A stretch of 64,000 nucleotides of DNA, taken from NCBI RefSeq assembly GCF_029784155.1, contig NC_073693.1:139923988-139987987 (forward strand). The letters run 5' to 3'. Below are positions 11,020-23,000 of the stretch, piece by piece. The notes below the pieces were generated by a model. That model made no database searches and was not told where the DNA came from. It worked only from the letters and a program-made list of their open reading frames with translations. The translations under genes were made by a program, and so were the position numbers. Numbering within the stretch: the stretch's first letter is position 1; every line of letters begins with the position of its first letter. Origin of the DNA: Uranotaenia lowii (lineage: Eukaryota; Arthropoda; Insecta; Diptera; Culicidae).

Positions 11020-14000
11020 CTGTAGAAGAGAAGAAAGTAAAGTTTGACAGTAGTTATCAAACGAATTCAGACTTTGAATTTTGAGTTTGATTATGAACTC
11101 TGATTTGGATTCCTAATTTTTAATTTAACTTTTGAATTCTGTGTCTGGAATTTAATTCTGAATTCAGAACTCGAAACCTTCCTCAACAAACGCCCTCCCA
11201 CCCTACATGAGGGTCAGAACCGGCAGAAGAGATAGTGGAGTACTATACTAAAAATTCTGAATGCTGAATCCGATTTCACTTTAGGGTGACTTGGGTGTTA
11301 AATCATTAGCTCTGGACATGGATCTGGAGCATTAAAAATCAAATCTCAAATTTAATCTGAGATTCATTTTTATTAATTTTCGGCACTGTTGAAGTGGAAA
11401 ATTTGAATTTTCACGGAAAATTCTAAGTCATGACCAAGGTTGAAAACTTAAAATTAACATTAAGAATTTTATGTCTGATCTGACTCTCGATTTGAACTGG
11501 ATAAGCAGCTTGAGCTTTAAATATCTTTGTGTCAAATTTATTACTATTACATGAAAATTTTCTGCCCTACAATCCCACCAAATATTTTGTAGGATTGTAG
11601 GTCTAATGAGAGATACTATTTAAATATTTATTTAATTTATTGAATAAAAATTCCACATTAAATTTTGAGAATCAATTTGTGATTTGAAAACAGATAGCCC
11701 ACGAGAGGAGCGGAAAACCCCAAATATCAACATTTATGCACTTGCCTTTACCATTGAAAATTCAATACAAATCTTGACGAGTAGCTTTTGGGATGAAACG
11801 TCTGAAAAAAAAAAATTTTCTTTTTATTTTTTCCGTAGTTAAAAGTTGATGATTGCCAAACCCCGTATTTAAAACCATGAAAAATAAAACAGTGTATATT
11901 TTTTACTTTTCGACAAAAAAAAATGAGCACTTTTTGAAAACATTTGTAATCGTTTATGATAAAAATTCGTGCAGGAACCAGATAAAATCAACAAAGCAGT
12001 TGTTTCATAGATGAGGCATGCTCAGTTTGGTGAAACTTGTAAACTTGTGCAAAACTCTCTGAACGACTTAAAAAAAAGTTTTTAGAATGGTCTTTCTAAT
12101 GAAACAAAATTTGATACCTGCTCACTGATCAGTGATTTAATCAGATCAATTTGACATTTGAGCGTCTTTTTTGTTTTTTTTTTCTGTTTTCCACCCTGGG
12201 TGTAAATAACCGGTGTAATATAAAATTGACTGAAGGTATTTTTCAAATGTACCAATACTTTGTTTTGAAAAAAAAATTTTTTTCCTTGAAAAAGTCAATT
12301 TCAAGTGCAATCTATTCCTTTCGATTGTATTAAACGTAAACAAGTAAAAACATATGACGAGGTATTTATTGAATAAAATTTATTTCTAAAATAGTCAATA
12401 AGATTGACCGAAATGTATTTAAGAATATTTAGTACCCCTCCCTCCTTCCAGTGGGAAAATAGAAAGTGGGAAGGGGGCTTACCTTACAATTTTTTACATA
12501 TCTGGAGAACTAATCAATCTAATGGAATCAAATTTGGCATGGGAGGGTAGTGGAATACGAGAAATGGTTTCATAATTATTTCAGACCCCTCCCTCCTTCC
12601 AGTAGAGACATGGAATGGAAGGAGGGGGGCTTCCATACCTTTTTCAATGCATAACTTGAAAAGTATTCGAGCAAATGAAACCAAATTTGGCTTGGAAGGG
12701 TGCAATGAATACTTCTATGAACATTTGATACCCCTTCCTTCTTCCAGTGAGTAGATAGAAAGTGGGGGGGGGCTCCTTTACAATTTTCAACATAACTAGA
12801 AAACTTATCAAACAAATGGAACCAAATTTGGCGTGGTATTTTATTAAGAGTAATGTTTCTATGATATTTTGAGAACCCTCTGTTCTTCCAGTCAGAAAAT
12901 CTTGAAGGAGGAGGACAATTTTTCACATTACTCGGAAACTTACCCAGCAAATGGAACGAAGTTTGGCTTAGGAGGGTTTTTGAAGAATATTTCTATGAAT
13001 ATTTGGTACTACTGCCTCCTTCAAGTGGGGTAATAGTGTTGAGATTCAATAAAGCCTAACCCTATAAGTTATTTTCTTGACTTTATTTCTGGCAACCCTT
13101 CCAGCAATTGTGCATGTGTTCGTAACAATGTCAACCCACTGCCCCCGTCCGGTTCTGTCAAGTCAGTTCTTTCTCAACCAGTGACCTAAACAGACGTGCC
13201 TAATAGTCCTTTCAGTGTTACACATAAAAGTGGTCCTTCGAACCGGATGATAAAAGAAGCAATGGCGGATGAAGATCAAATACAATTGGTGGAGCCATTC
13301 GTCAATATGGAGGAGGAGCAAGAAATACAACCAACAGTCCCGGAATCGTCCAATGTTCAACAGGTATACGTCTTGCAGTCTGATATGGATCGACTTACGA
13401 ACCAACGGAACCACGCCAGCAATAGGATTTCCCATATCATCGAAACAATGGAGGCTTTCCAAAATGATGTGGTGATGATCGAAACGCGACGCGACATGCT
13501 AAAGCAAGCATACACTGCTTACGATGCCGTTCAAAATTCTCTCGAACAACTGATGCCTGACGAGATCTCAACAAGGGACGCAGTGGAATTAAAATACATT
13601 GCGGGTATGGCAGCCTTCGAAAAAACTATCAACAACCAAAAGAAGACCGATGTGCCCCCAATATCCAAGGACGCTATACGACTACCTACGATCGATTTGC
13701 CAAAGTTCAGTGGTTCAAGCGAACAATGGCTTGAATGGCACGATAAATTTAATTCGTTGATTCATTCAAGGGCAATACCAGGAATACAAAAATTGGAATA
13801 TTTAAAAGTATCTCTACGTGGTCCAGCGCTCGCCATTATTGATTCTCTGCCGACAACTGAGAACAACTATCAAATCGCTTACGACTTACTAACGCGAAGA
13901 TATAACAACCCGAAACAGTTGATCCAACAACACGTCCGGGAATTATTCGAACTCAAACCGGTGGAAACTGAGTCAGCAGCTAATCTGAGAGTGTTATTTG

Positions 14001-17000
14001 ACAGCGCACGAAAACACATCAGATGCCTGCAGATATTGGAACAACCAGTTCAAAGCTGGGATGCTATGTTGATCCATATGATGTCCAACAAACTAGACGC
14101 GTACACTCGCAGGCAATGGGAAACAGCAGCGTCCGGAGTAACACCGCCCACCTACGAACAATTGGAATCTTTTGTATTGGACCGATGCCAGGTAATTGAA
14201 GCTATCTCGGTCAAACGCAAAAATCCTTATGAAAACACTGCAGGCCCTTTGAAGCGTGTAAAAAATGTCGTGGTGGTAACTGTTGAAGATGCAACGGTCG
14301 GCATCATACCTCACTTCATCGGGACAATCATCGAATCTATGATACCAAGCGTGAGTAAATCTATGAAATGTTTTATTGTTTCACATTGAAATTTGTTGAA
14401 TAAAAATTTACAGAAAATAACAGCAAGTGTAATCAATCACCAGACACAGCTATCCTCCCCACAGCATCAATCTTAGTACGTATAAAGGAAAAGTCTGTCG
14501 AGTATTGCTAGACTCCGGGTCTCAAACTAGTTTTGCTACCAAGTCGTTTATACAGAAAACAGGGATATCAACGAAAACCACCCGGGTAAACGTCCAAGGA
14601 TTTGGTAACACTAACACAATAGTGCAAGAAAAAGCCACTATTTCGATCAAGTCTCGTATAAGTGATTATCAAAGGTCAATCACGGTACTTATTACGGACA
14701 GCATAACAGATTCCGTTCCCAACAACGACATTGTAATAGATGAATGGGATTTACCCGAACTACTTTTGGCTGACCCTGAATTCAATAAATCAAGGCCAGT
14801 CGATTTATTGCTTGGTATTTCAATAGTACTGGACGTTTTAAGAAGTGGGAACCATCAAGTTGGACCATGCCTACCGTTTATGCAGAACACTAGTTTGGGA
14901 TGGATAGTAGGAGGTTATTTACAAAAATGAACGAAAATCGCAAATTAACTCAGTTTATGCAAGAAAATATCCAAGCTTACAACACTCTATCATGGACCGA
15001 AGAAGAATCTGTTTTTGAGCAACTGTTCCTTGAAACAACTTTGAGAAATAAAGAGGGGAGGTTCGTGGTACGTTTACCCTTGAAAGAAACTTACGCTTTA
15101 TTGGGTCAATCCAAGAATTTGGCATTGGACAGATTTCTCAAATTGGAACGTAGATTTGAACGCGATCCCTTGTTACATGAACAGTATAGAGAATTCATGC
15201 TTAATTATTTGGATCTAGGTCATATGGAAAAGATCAATGAGGAACAGATAGCAGAGAACCAGGCACATTTCTACTTCCCTCATCATCCTGTCTTAAGACC
15301 TGATAGTGCGACGACCAAACTACGAACTGTTTTTAATGGATCAGCCCAAACGTCTAGCGGATTATCATTAAATGACGTTTTGTTAACCGGCCCTACCATA
15401 CAGCAAGACATTTTCAGTATATTATTGAGGTTCAGATGCTATCGCTATGGAATCACGGGAGACATTCAAAAAATGTTCCGACAAATTTTGGTTCACGAAG
15501 AAGACAGAAGGTTTCAACTCATACTGTGGCGATTTTCATTGGAAGAACCTATAAGTACGTATCAATTGAACACCGTAACGTATGGAACTTGCTCAGCTCC
15601 ATTTACTGCTGCTCGCTGCCTAAAACAACTAGCAATTGAATTCCAATCTGAGTTCCCTGAAGCTTGTAAAATCATTGAGAAAGATTTCTACATGGACGAC
15701 GTTCTATTTGGCCACGAAGATGAACAAAAACTGATCCTACTAAAGGAACAACTTACCCGTATACTTAAAAGTGCAGGTTTCGAACTTCACAATTGGAAGT
15801 GTAATGACCCAAAGACGGTTATAGAAGAACAAAATACGTCAACGAAAATCCTCGGCCTCCAGTGGAACACCTTCAAAGATCTGTTAAGCATTACGAACGA
15901 AATCGACATAGAAGCGGGAACCACGAAACGCAACATTCTTGCAGAAGTGCAGAAAATATTCGACCCCCTTGGAGTGATTAGTCCTGTTGTAGTACAAGGG
16001 AAGATTCTTATGCAGAATATTTGGTCCCATAAGCTGCAGTGGGATGAAAAACTACCAAACGATATCATTTCTGAATGGACTTGGTTTTGCAAGCAGATAT
16101 GTGATTTGAAGTACATCCAATTTCCAAGGTATTGTGAGATTATTCATATTCTTAATAGTCCATATTATGGAATTGGTAATTAATTAAACACAATTACAGG
16201 TATACGTCTTCTTCGGGACAGTTTACAGAACTCCATGGATTTTCTGATGCTGCCAAACGGGCTTATGGAGCTGCTATATATGTTCGTACTGTTGCATTTG
16301 ATGGAAAAGTAACGGTTCATCTAATGTGTGCTAAGTCAAGAGTAACTCCACAAAGTGCGAATAATAATAACAACGACTTAACCATCCCTAGACTTGAATT
16401 AAGAGCAGCTGTATCATTGGTAGAATTGATGGATAAGGTCCGAAGTGCTTTGACTATCCCAATACAAGGCATTCATTACTGGACGGACTCGATGGTAACT
16501 CTAGATTGGATTGCCAACCCAAACAGATCACGGCCACAATTTGTAAGCAACCGGGTGAAGATTATTAATGAAAAAACTAAGTTAGAAGCATGGCACCATG
16601 TTCGCTCAAAGGACAATCCAGCGGATCTAATATCCCGGGGAAGCTCTGCCAAGAAACTGATAAACAATCAACTGTGGTGGAATGGGCCAATCTACCTACG
16701 AGAAGACAATAAGAAATGGAACTTTGAATCAACATTAAGTTTAAAAACAACTGTTCAGATACAAAGGTCCACAAATGATACTGACTCACCGTTTGCTTTC
16801 ATTGAAAAGGTATCAAACCTAGGAAAACTCCAAAGAATCGCTGCTTACTGTTTGCGTTTCGTCCAAAATTGTCGATCCAAATCCAAACCAGGTGATCGTC
16901 TCACAGGAAAAATTACCATTTGGGAAATTCGGCGAGCTCACAAAACTATCATCAAAACAACACAACAACGTTTTTACGCGGAAGAAATAAGCTGTATAAA

Positions 17001-20000
17001 GAAAAAGAAACCACTCTCCGGTAAAAGCGTTCTGCTCACACTGAATCCTTTCATAGATGTCGACGGATTAATGCGTGTTGATGGCCGAATTCAAGCAGCT
17101 GGAATCTCATTTGATCAGCAACATCCAATCATTCTTCCTCCCAAGTCAAACTTTACACAAGTGGTTGTAAGAAATTATCACTTATCGTACCTTCACATTG
17201 GACCTCAATCGCTGTTATACACGGTTAGATTAAAATACTGGGTTCCAAAGGGAAAATCATTAACACGAAAAATAATTCATCAGTGTATGACATGTTTTCG
17301 CAATAAACCCAAACCACTGAACCAAATCATGGGAGAAATTCCGGAAGTAAGATTGAATCCGGGAAAACCCTTTAAAGAGTGTGGTGTCGATTTTGGTGGA
17401 CCTTTTATCATTAAAGAGAACTTTGTAAGAACTCAAAAAACATTGAAGGTTTATGTGGCATTGTTCATTTGTCTTAAAACTCGGGCAGTTCATCTGGAAC
17501 TCGTCAGTAGCCTGACAAGCGCATCATTCATCGCAGCTTTAAGACGATTTTCCGAAGTTCGGGGTCGTAGTGCGATAATTTATTGTGACAATGCGACTAA
17601 TTTTACTGGGTCCAAAAATGAAATCAAATCATTAAAAACCAATTTCAAATGCCAAGTAGAACCAGATATTCAAGACTTTTGCACGAATGAAGGCGTTGAT
17701 TGGAAGTTCATTCCCCCGAGATCTCCGGCATTTGGTGGTATTTGGGAAGCGGGTATCAAGAGTGTGAAATACCACTTGCGGCGTGTTCTGGGTTCTTCAA
17801 CACCCACATACGAAGAAATGTTAACTTTAATGAAGCAGATCGAGGGGTGTCTTAACTCAAGGCCTATCTCTCCAATATCTTCGGCGTCTAGTGATCCCAT
17901 TCCTTTGACACCAGGACACTTTCTGATAGGTGAACCGATAACTGCTATGCCAGAGGAAGATTTAATAACCGATCCACCAAAATTACTCAATCGCTTTGAA
18001 CAAGTGCAACGAAGTGTTCAACTATTTTGGAAACGTTGGCAGATGGAATACCTCAACAATTTACAGCAAAGAACAAAAGGGTTATCAACGGCCAAACCAG
18101 ATTTGTTAGTTGGTCAATTATGTCTTGTTAAAGAGGAAAACCTGCCACCATGTGTTTGGATCACCGGGCGAGTAACAAAGGTACATCCTGGACCAGATGG
18201 ACATGTACGTGTGGCCTCTTTAAAAACACCTAGAGGTGAAATCAAAAGATCGATTGCCAAGTTGTGCCCTTTACCCGTTGAATAGTTTGCGTGGGGGGGA
18301 GTATGTTGAGATTCAATAAAGCCTAACCCTATAAGTTATTTTCTTGACTTTATTTCTGGCAACCCTTCCAGCAATTGTGCATGTGTTCGTAACAATGTCA
18401 ACCCACTGCCCCCGTCCGGTTCTGTCAAGTCAGTCTTTTCTCAACCAGTGACCTAAACAGACGTGCCTAATAGTCCTTTCAGTGTTACACAAATAGGAAA
18501 GAGAGATGGGGGCTCATTTACAATTTTTCGCATAATTCGAGAATTAGTCGAGCAAATGGAAACAACTTTGGCATGGGAAAGCATTTGGATACGTTAAGTG
18601 GTTATTTGGCTATTTGAGACTTCTTTCCCCTTCAATTGGGGATACATTTAGGGAAGACGGGAGCTCACATACGGTTGCTTTGCATAAACCAAGTACTTAT
18701 CTAACAAATGGAACCAAATATGACATGGAAACAATTAAGTTTCCTCACTCTTCCCTATACACAGCCCGAGCAGACTTTGATGCCCGAATTGATAGCAAAC
18801 TGAGATCATAATAAGGTGTCAAAAGCAAACTGATAGCATTTTTTGCTGTAGAATTTTGTACGAGAGCAAAATTAGGTATAATTAAGGTATCATATAATTT
18901 TATTTGACAGCAAATTGAGACCACATTTAGGTATCAACAGCAAACAATGAGCAAAATTTGGTGTAGAATTTTATATGATTGCAAAACTAAGCATTATTAA
19001 GGTATTCATATATTTTCATGAATAAAAACCTGAGTCCAAAATTATCGCATAATTTGCTGTACAACTAACCCAACAGCGAAATTCAAAGTTGTAGCCTCAT
19101 CTGGCAAATAAATTATTAATTTTTTTCTTCATAGAAAGAAAACATTAATAGCAAAAATAGGCAATGATAAGCTATCCATAATTTATGTATTTTTCACAGC
19201 GAAAACTAAATCATTCAATTTCGACCATCGCTCAACACACAAATTTATGTTGTGTGTGGAATACACAACGTGGTTTGTAAAATTGCAAACTATAAAATTG
19301 ACTATGCGATGCGGAAATTTTTTAATTCTAAATATTAAAAGAAGGGGGACTATTCTTGAACGGGGCTAAACAGTTAGAAAATTTACAAAGGAAAGAGAAT
19401 GGTTTGAAAATGAGTCACTTTCTATTACAGCTTTCCAAAAGGCTTAGTTAGTGATAATTAAATTTTATACTAGGTACATATTCTTTTATAAAAATAATTC
19501 AAGGTATTGTTTTATTAGTGTTTCATAAAGAATTCAAAATTCATTTTTGGATATCGAGCACATTTATTGTCAATGTAAATGAATTGAAATTAATTTAAAA
19601 TTTATCTTTATACAGTGAAATTGAGGAAAGAACGTTTTATAAGTTGGAGTAATGACTTCAAAATAAGTTGAATTTTTAACTATTCAAAAAAGAAAAACGA
19701 ATTGCACCTGATCTTCAAATAACATTTAAAAAATGAATGTGTATAAAAGTATTGCTGATTTCTTTATCGAATGTAACATTGATATATGAAAACGATTAAT
19801 TTTTAAATAGTCAACACTTGGCCGGCTATGTCTAACAGGTTAAGCCAATTGTAGAATTAAAAATAATAAAATAAAGATAACGTAACACAAAAACTGAAAT
19901 TTGCGTCCCGAAGCTGATAATCGAACTTTCGAATAGCAGTTAAAAATAAGATACATTATTTTCCATTGCTTTCATTGAAAATTTTATCATTTAAATTTGG

Positions 20001-23000
20001 ATTCTAAAATTATTAAGTTAAGCATTTTTTTTATATATTTTATTACAATACCTTTTCATCTTTAAACAAAATGATGTGACTATCGTTTGGACATTTTAAG
20101 TTATACTGCACTATACTTAGAAAAGTAAAGACATATATTTGATGTTACTGATGCAAGCATTAATGCAACAAACCAGTTGAAAACTTTTGCTAAAAATGTG
20201 TGAATGAAAATTGAATAATGACCTACATGTTTGCTTTGTTTCCTCAGCGTGTAGAATTGGAAAATAAGAAATCAAAACAGGAACTGCGAAGTGTTAAAAA
20301 CAGTGAGGTCCGCCAGTGCGCAATCGATCCGACCCAAGGTAATGAGATACACACCTTGATCCGACCCACTGCAGATTATAAAATTCCAATACGCCTGGCA
20401 TCCCAGTTTGCTCCGAAAAGAGAAACGTCAAAGAGGCGCGTACGTCGCGGCGGTTTTATTTTGTTTTGTTTTGTTCTCTATTCTCTGTCGTTTTGTGCCG
20501 AGACAACCCCGGCTCTTGCTCTACTAGGAGTAAAATCCAGGGAACGACGTCGTGAAGAGGATTAACGTTTATACGGGACGTCTGTTATCGTCAGCTGTAG
20601 AAAGAGTGCAGTGAAATCTAAAATGTGTATATCCTCCGAAAACAGCAAAAACTTGCGCGAATTAGGTGAAAAAAACAAGAGTTTAATCTCATCAACGAGA
20701 AGATTGGCTGGTCGTCTCCTGGAATTCGACGCCGGTCGAGGAAAATAGGTTATTAGCCAATATAAAAAAAAACAAAAAATCATAAGTAATTTTTCACATG
20801 ATTTCTTGTTTCATTTTTTCCCTCAGGCAGAGCTCGATGCGGTTGAATGCAAGTTCAAGAGGACCTTTGGAACCTTTGCATGTCTAAATTTCATGCGGTA
20901 AAAGGGGTGAGTTTTATTTTTATTCTTTTCTGCCAAAACTCTAACTCCTTCAATTTATTCCTACGTCCTACAAGCAGCAGCTACGATCAAATTTGGAGAA
21001 GCATTCCAACAAACTACAGACTGTGTGATCACGGGGCTTTTATTCAAGTACGAGAAAAACGGCTTCTTTATCGCGGAGGTGCAGGACATAGGAGCGCGCG
21101 TGTCGAGAAAAGGTGCTGCGTTGTCAACGTTCGGAAAAGCTGTCGATCCAGATTCATAGTGATAGTACCACAATGCAGTTTTGAAAGGAACCAATACAGC
21201 TTTTCCTACTGGTCAACAACCGAGATCAATGCAACAGGAACTGGGTTAACACTATTTCTGCAGGTAAAGCGCTTATCGATAAATTTATGATTGAACTTTT
21301 AATGAATCAATGTCAACATTGTAGTTTAACTTTTGATATTAGATTACGCCGATAAAATGAGGAAATTGTTTATATTCGGCTGACGTACTGACGTAAGTTG
21401 CCAATTTTAGATAATTGATTTTGAAAAGTATCTTTAATAATAGATAGTAAAATTGTTTTAAATAATTTTGAGTTTAATGTATCTATGCTGTTTATAAAAT
21501 GTTTAAATTTTAACTATAGATTCTACGCGACTTAAATCAACGATACAGTTGCCGAACAGTATTGAAAAAAGGTTTACTTTATATTCCATGTAATCTTTTA
21601 TTCCATGAAAAACTCAGTAAGATTTATTGTAAAACGATCACAAAATAGCATTACCTCAAACCAGATTCCAAACTCCTAATTTGATTGATGTAACATTAAC
21701 ATTGTATTAAACTTTTTTACGGTTAACTATTTATCGTCTAATATTGGTGTTTGTTTTTGGTTTTCGCTCAGTCGCGTTTGTTGAGGAGAATTTTCGGAAA
21801 TTTAGACTGCTGTACGTGAAACCATAACGGAATAAAAGGGTTTTCGAGATAATATTGTGTTTTTAGTGAATCTGAATAGCAATTGTTTTGGTTGTACGTC
21901 GTCTGAGGCTCTTTTGTAAAGTACCGAGTATTTTGGAAGGAATTTTCAAAAGAGATTTCTAAATATTTTGTTTCCGTTGAGTTAAAATTCAATTTATTAT
22001 TTTTCAGCCTTTGATAGTTATGCAAAATGAACTTAAACCGTAAGGACGGATTCAGCGGGCTGCTCCGCCTATTTCTGACCAACAGCAAAATCGTCAGTTG
22101 CCGACGCCAAACAAAAAGAAAAAACTACCGGAGATTAGTTGGAATTAGGCTTTCATCAAGTATTCTGACGCCACCGGAATGTGTTCCGTGATTTAAAAAA
22201 TCCGAACGTTACTACCTTAGTACGAGCGAGGTGTTGTTGAGCCAAATCCGAGTAGCCAAGAAGATCCATTGCGTTGCTGCTAAGCGCAAATAGCACACCG
22301 GAATAAACTTCAGTACACGGAGAGTCTGATGTATCAAAGTTTATCGTCACTTCCGACAGTGTTCCACGACGTAACTGTTTGTTGAAGCAAAAAAAAAATC
22401 AAACACTTTTCCAACTGAGGGTCGAGTTGAATTGTATAGTCTCAATGAAAGGAGTTATCAAAGGTTGTAATATGTACATCTGCCATCAAATTGCCGAATA
22501 AGTTCTATTTATGATCAAAGAGAAATATTACTAGCTTATAACTAGAAGGTAAGTTGAAATATATACTGACTAACAGTGAACCATTCCGAGAAATTATTAA
22601 ATTTGTCAGATACAGCCAGTTCAATTAATGCCTTTATTAAAGAATCAACATAAGATTAAACTTTGACCGTAAAGGCAATTTCAGGGTCATAAGGTTTAGT
22701 TTGAAATATGTGAATTGAGCTTGAAATCAATTGTTTCTATTCGCTTTTTTTTAAGATTTGCATAAACAGAAATCGTAACGAGATTTTTCAACCGATTATT
22801 AATTTTACTTGTTCTGAACGCATCAATTGGTTTAAACCTTTTTGAATTTCAGAATCTTATTCTTTCTTTTATTATAGTTCTATTAATGACTTAATTCTCA
22901 ATTCGTGATCAGCTGTTTCGTTGTTTGATAAATTAAGAATCAAATTCTTCAAACTGTATGCAGTTTTGTTCAAAACATTCATGATTTTTTTTTAACTTTT

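Larger units (their letters stand above)
13037..18491 (+). mobile_element. BEL/Pao LTR retrotransposon
   Basis: Paired 188-bp LTRs (13037-13224 and 18304-18491) begin TGTTGAGATTC and end GTTACACA. They are flanked by the 5-bp target duplication AATAG (13032-13036 and 18492-18496). A primer binding site, a Gag-Pol reading order of gag, protease, RT, RNase H and integrase, and a purine tract before the 3' LTR complete it. There is no envelope gene. I see two differences between the LTRs, so the insertion is young. Even so, the coding region has several frame breaks and two intron-like inserts. Confidence 0.95.
12421..18760 (-). repeat. Reversed copy of the 151-bp unit array, split by a BEL/Pao element
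   Basis: Reverse-complement units of the array at 399-2597 occur near 12485, 12640, 12780 and 12920, and again near 18530 and 18690 (for example GCAAATGGAACC, CAAATTTGGC and blocks of CCCTCCCTCCTTCCAGT). The retrotransposon at 13037-18491 lies inside one unit. The right edge is cut by the TIR element starting at 18765. Confidence 0.6.

Noticed and set aside
14351..14464. A longer intron ending at CCCCACAG (14464) instead of 14413
   Set aside because: It would join gag to a frame with an immediate stop and remove the conserved linker before the protease; the 63-bp version keeps it.
16476..17990. Minus-strand frames of 63-106 codons across BEL/Pao pol
   Set aside because: Shadows of the integrase and RNase H frame.
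13037..18491. An endogenous retrovirus with envelope
   Set aside because: After integrase only the purine tract and LTR follow; no envelope frame is present.
20847..21290. 147-codon plus-strand frame as a gene
   Set aside because: The composition is unusual and an overlapping frame with better protein character competes; no domain is seen, so it is listed only as exon-like cargo.
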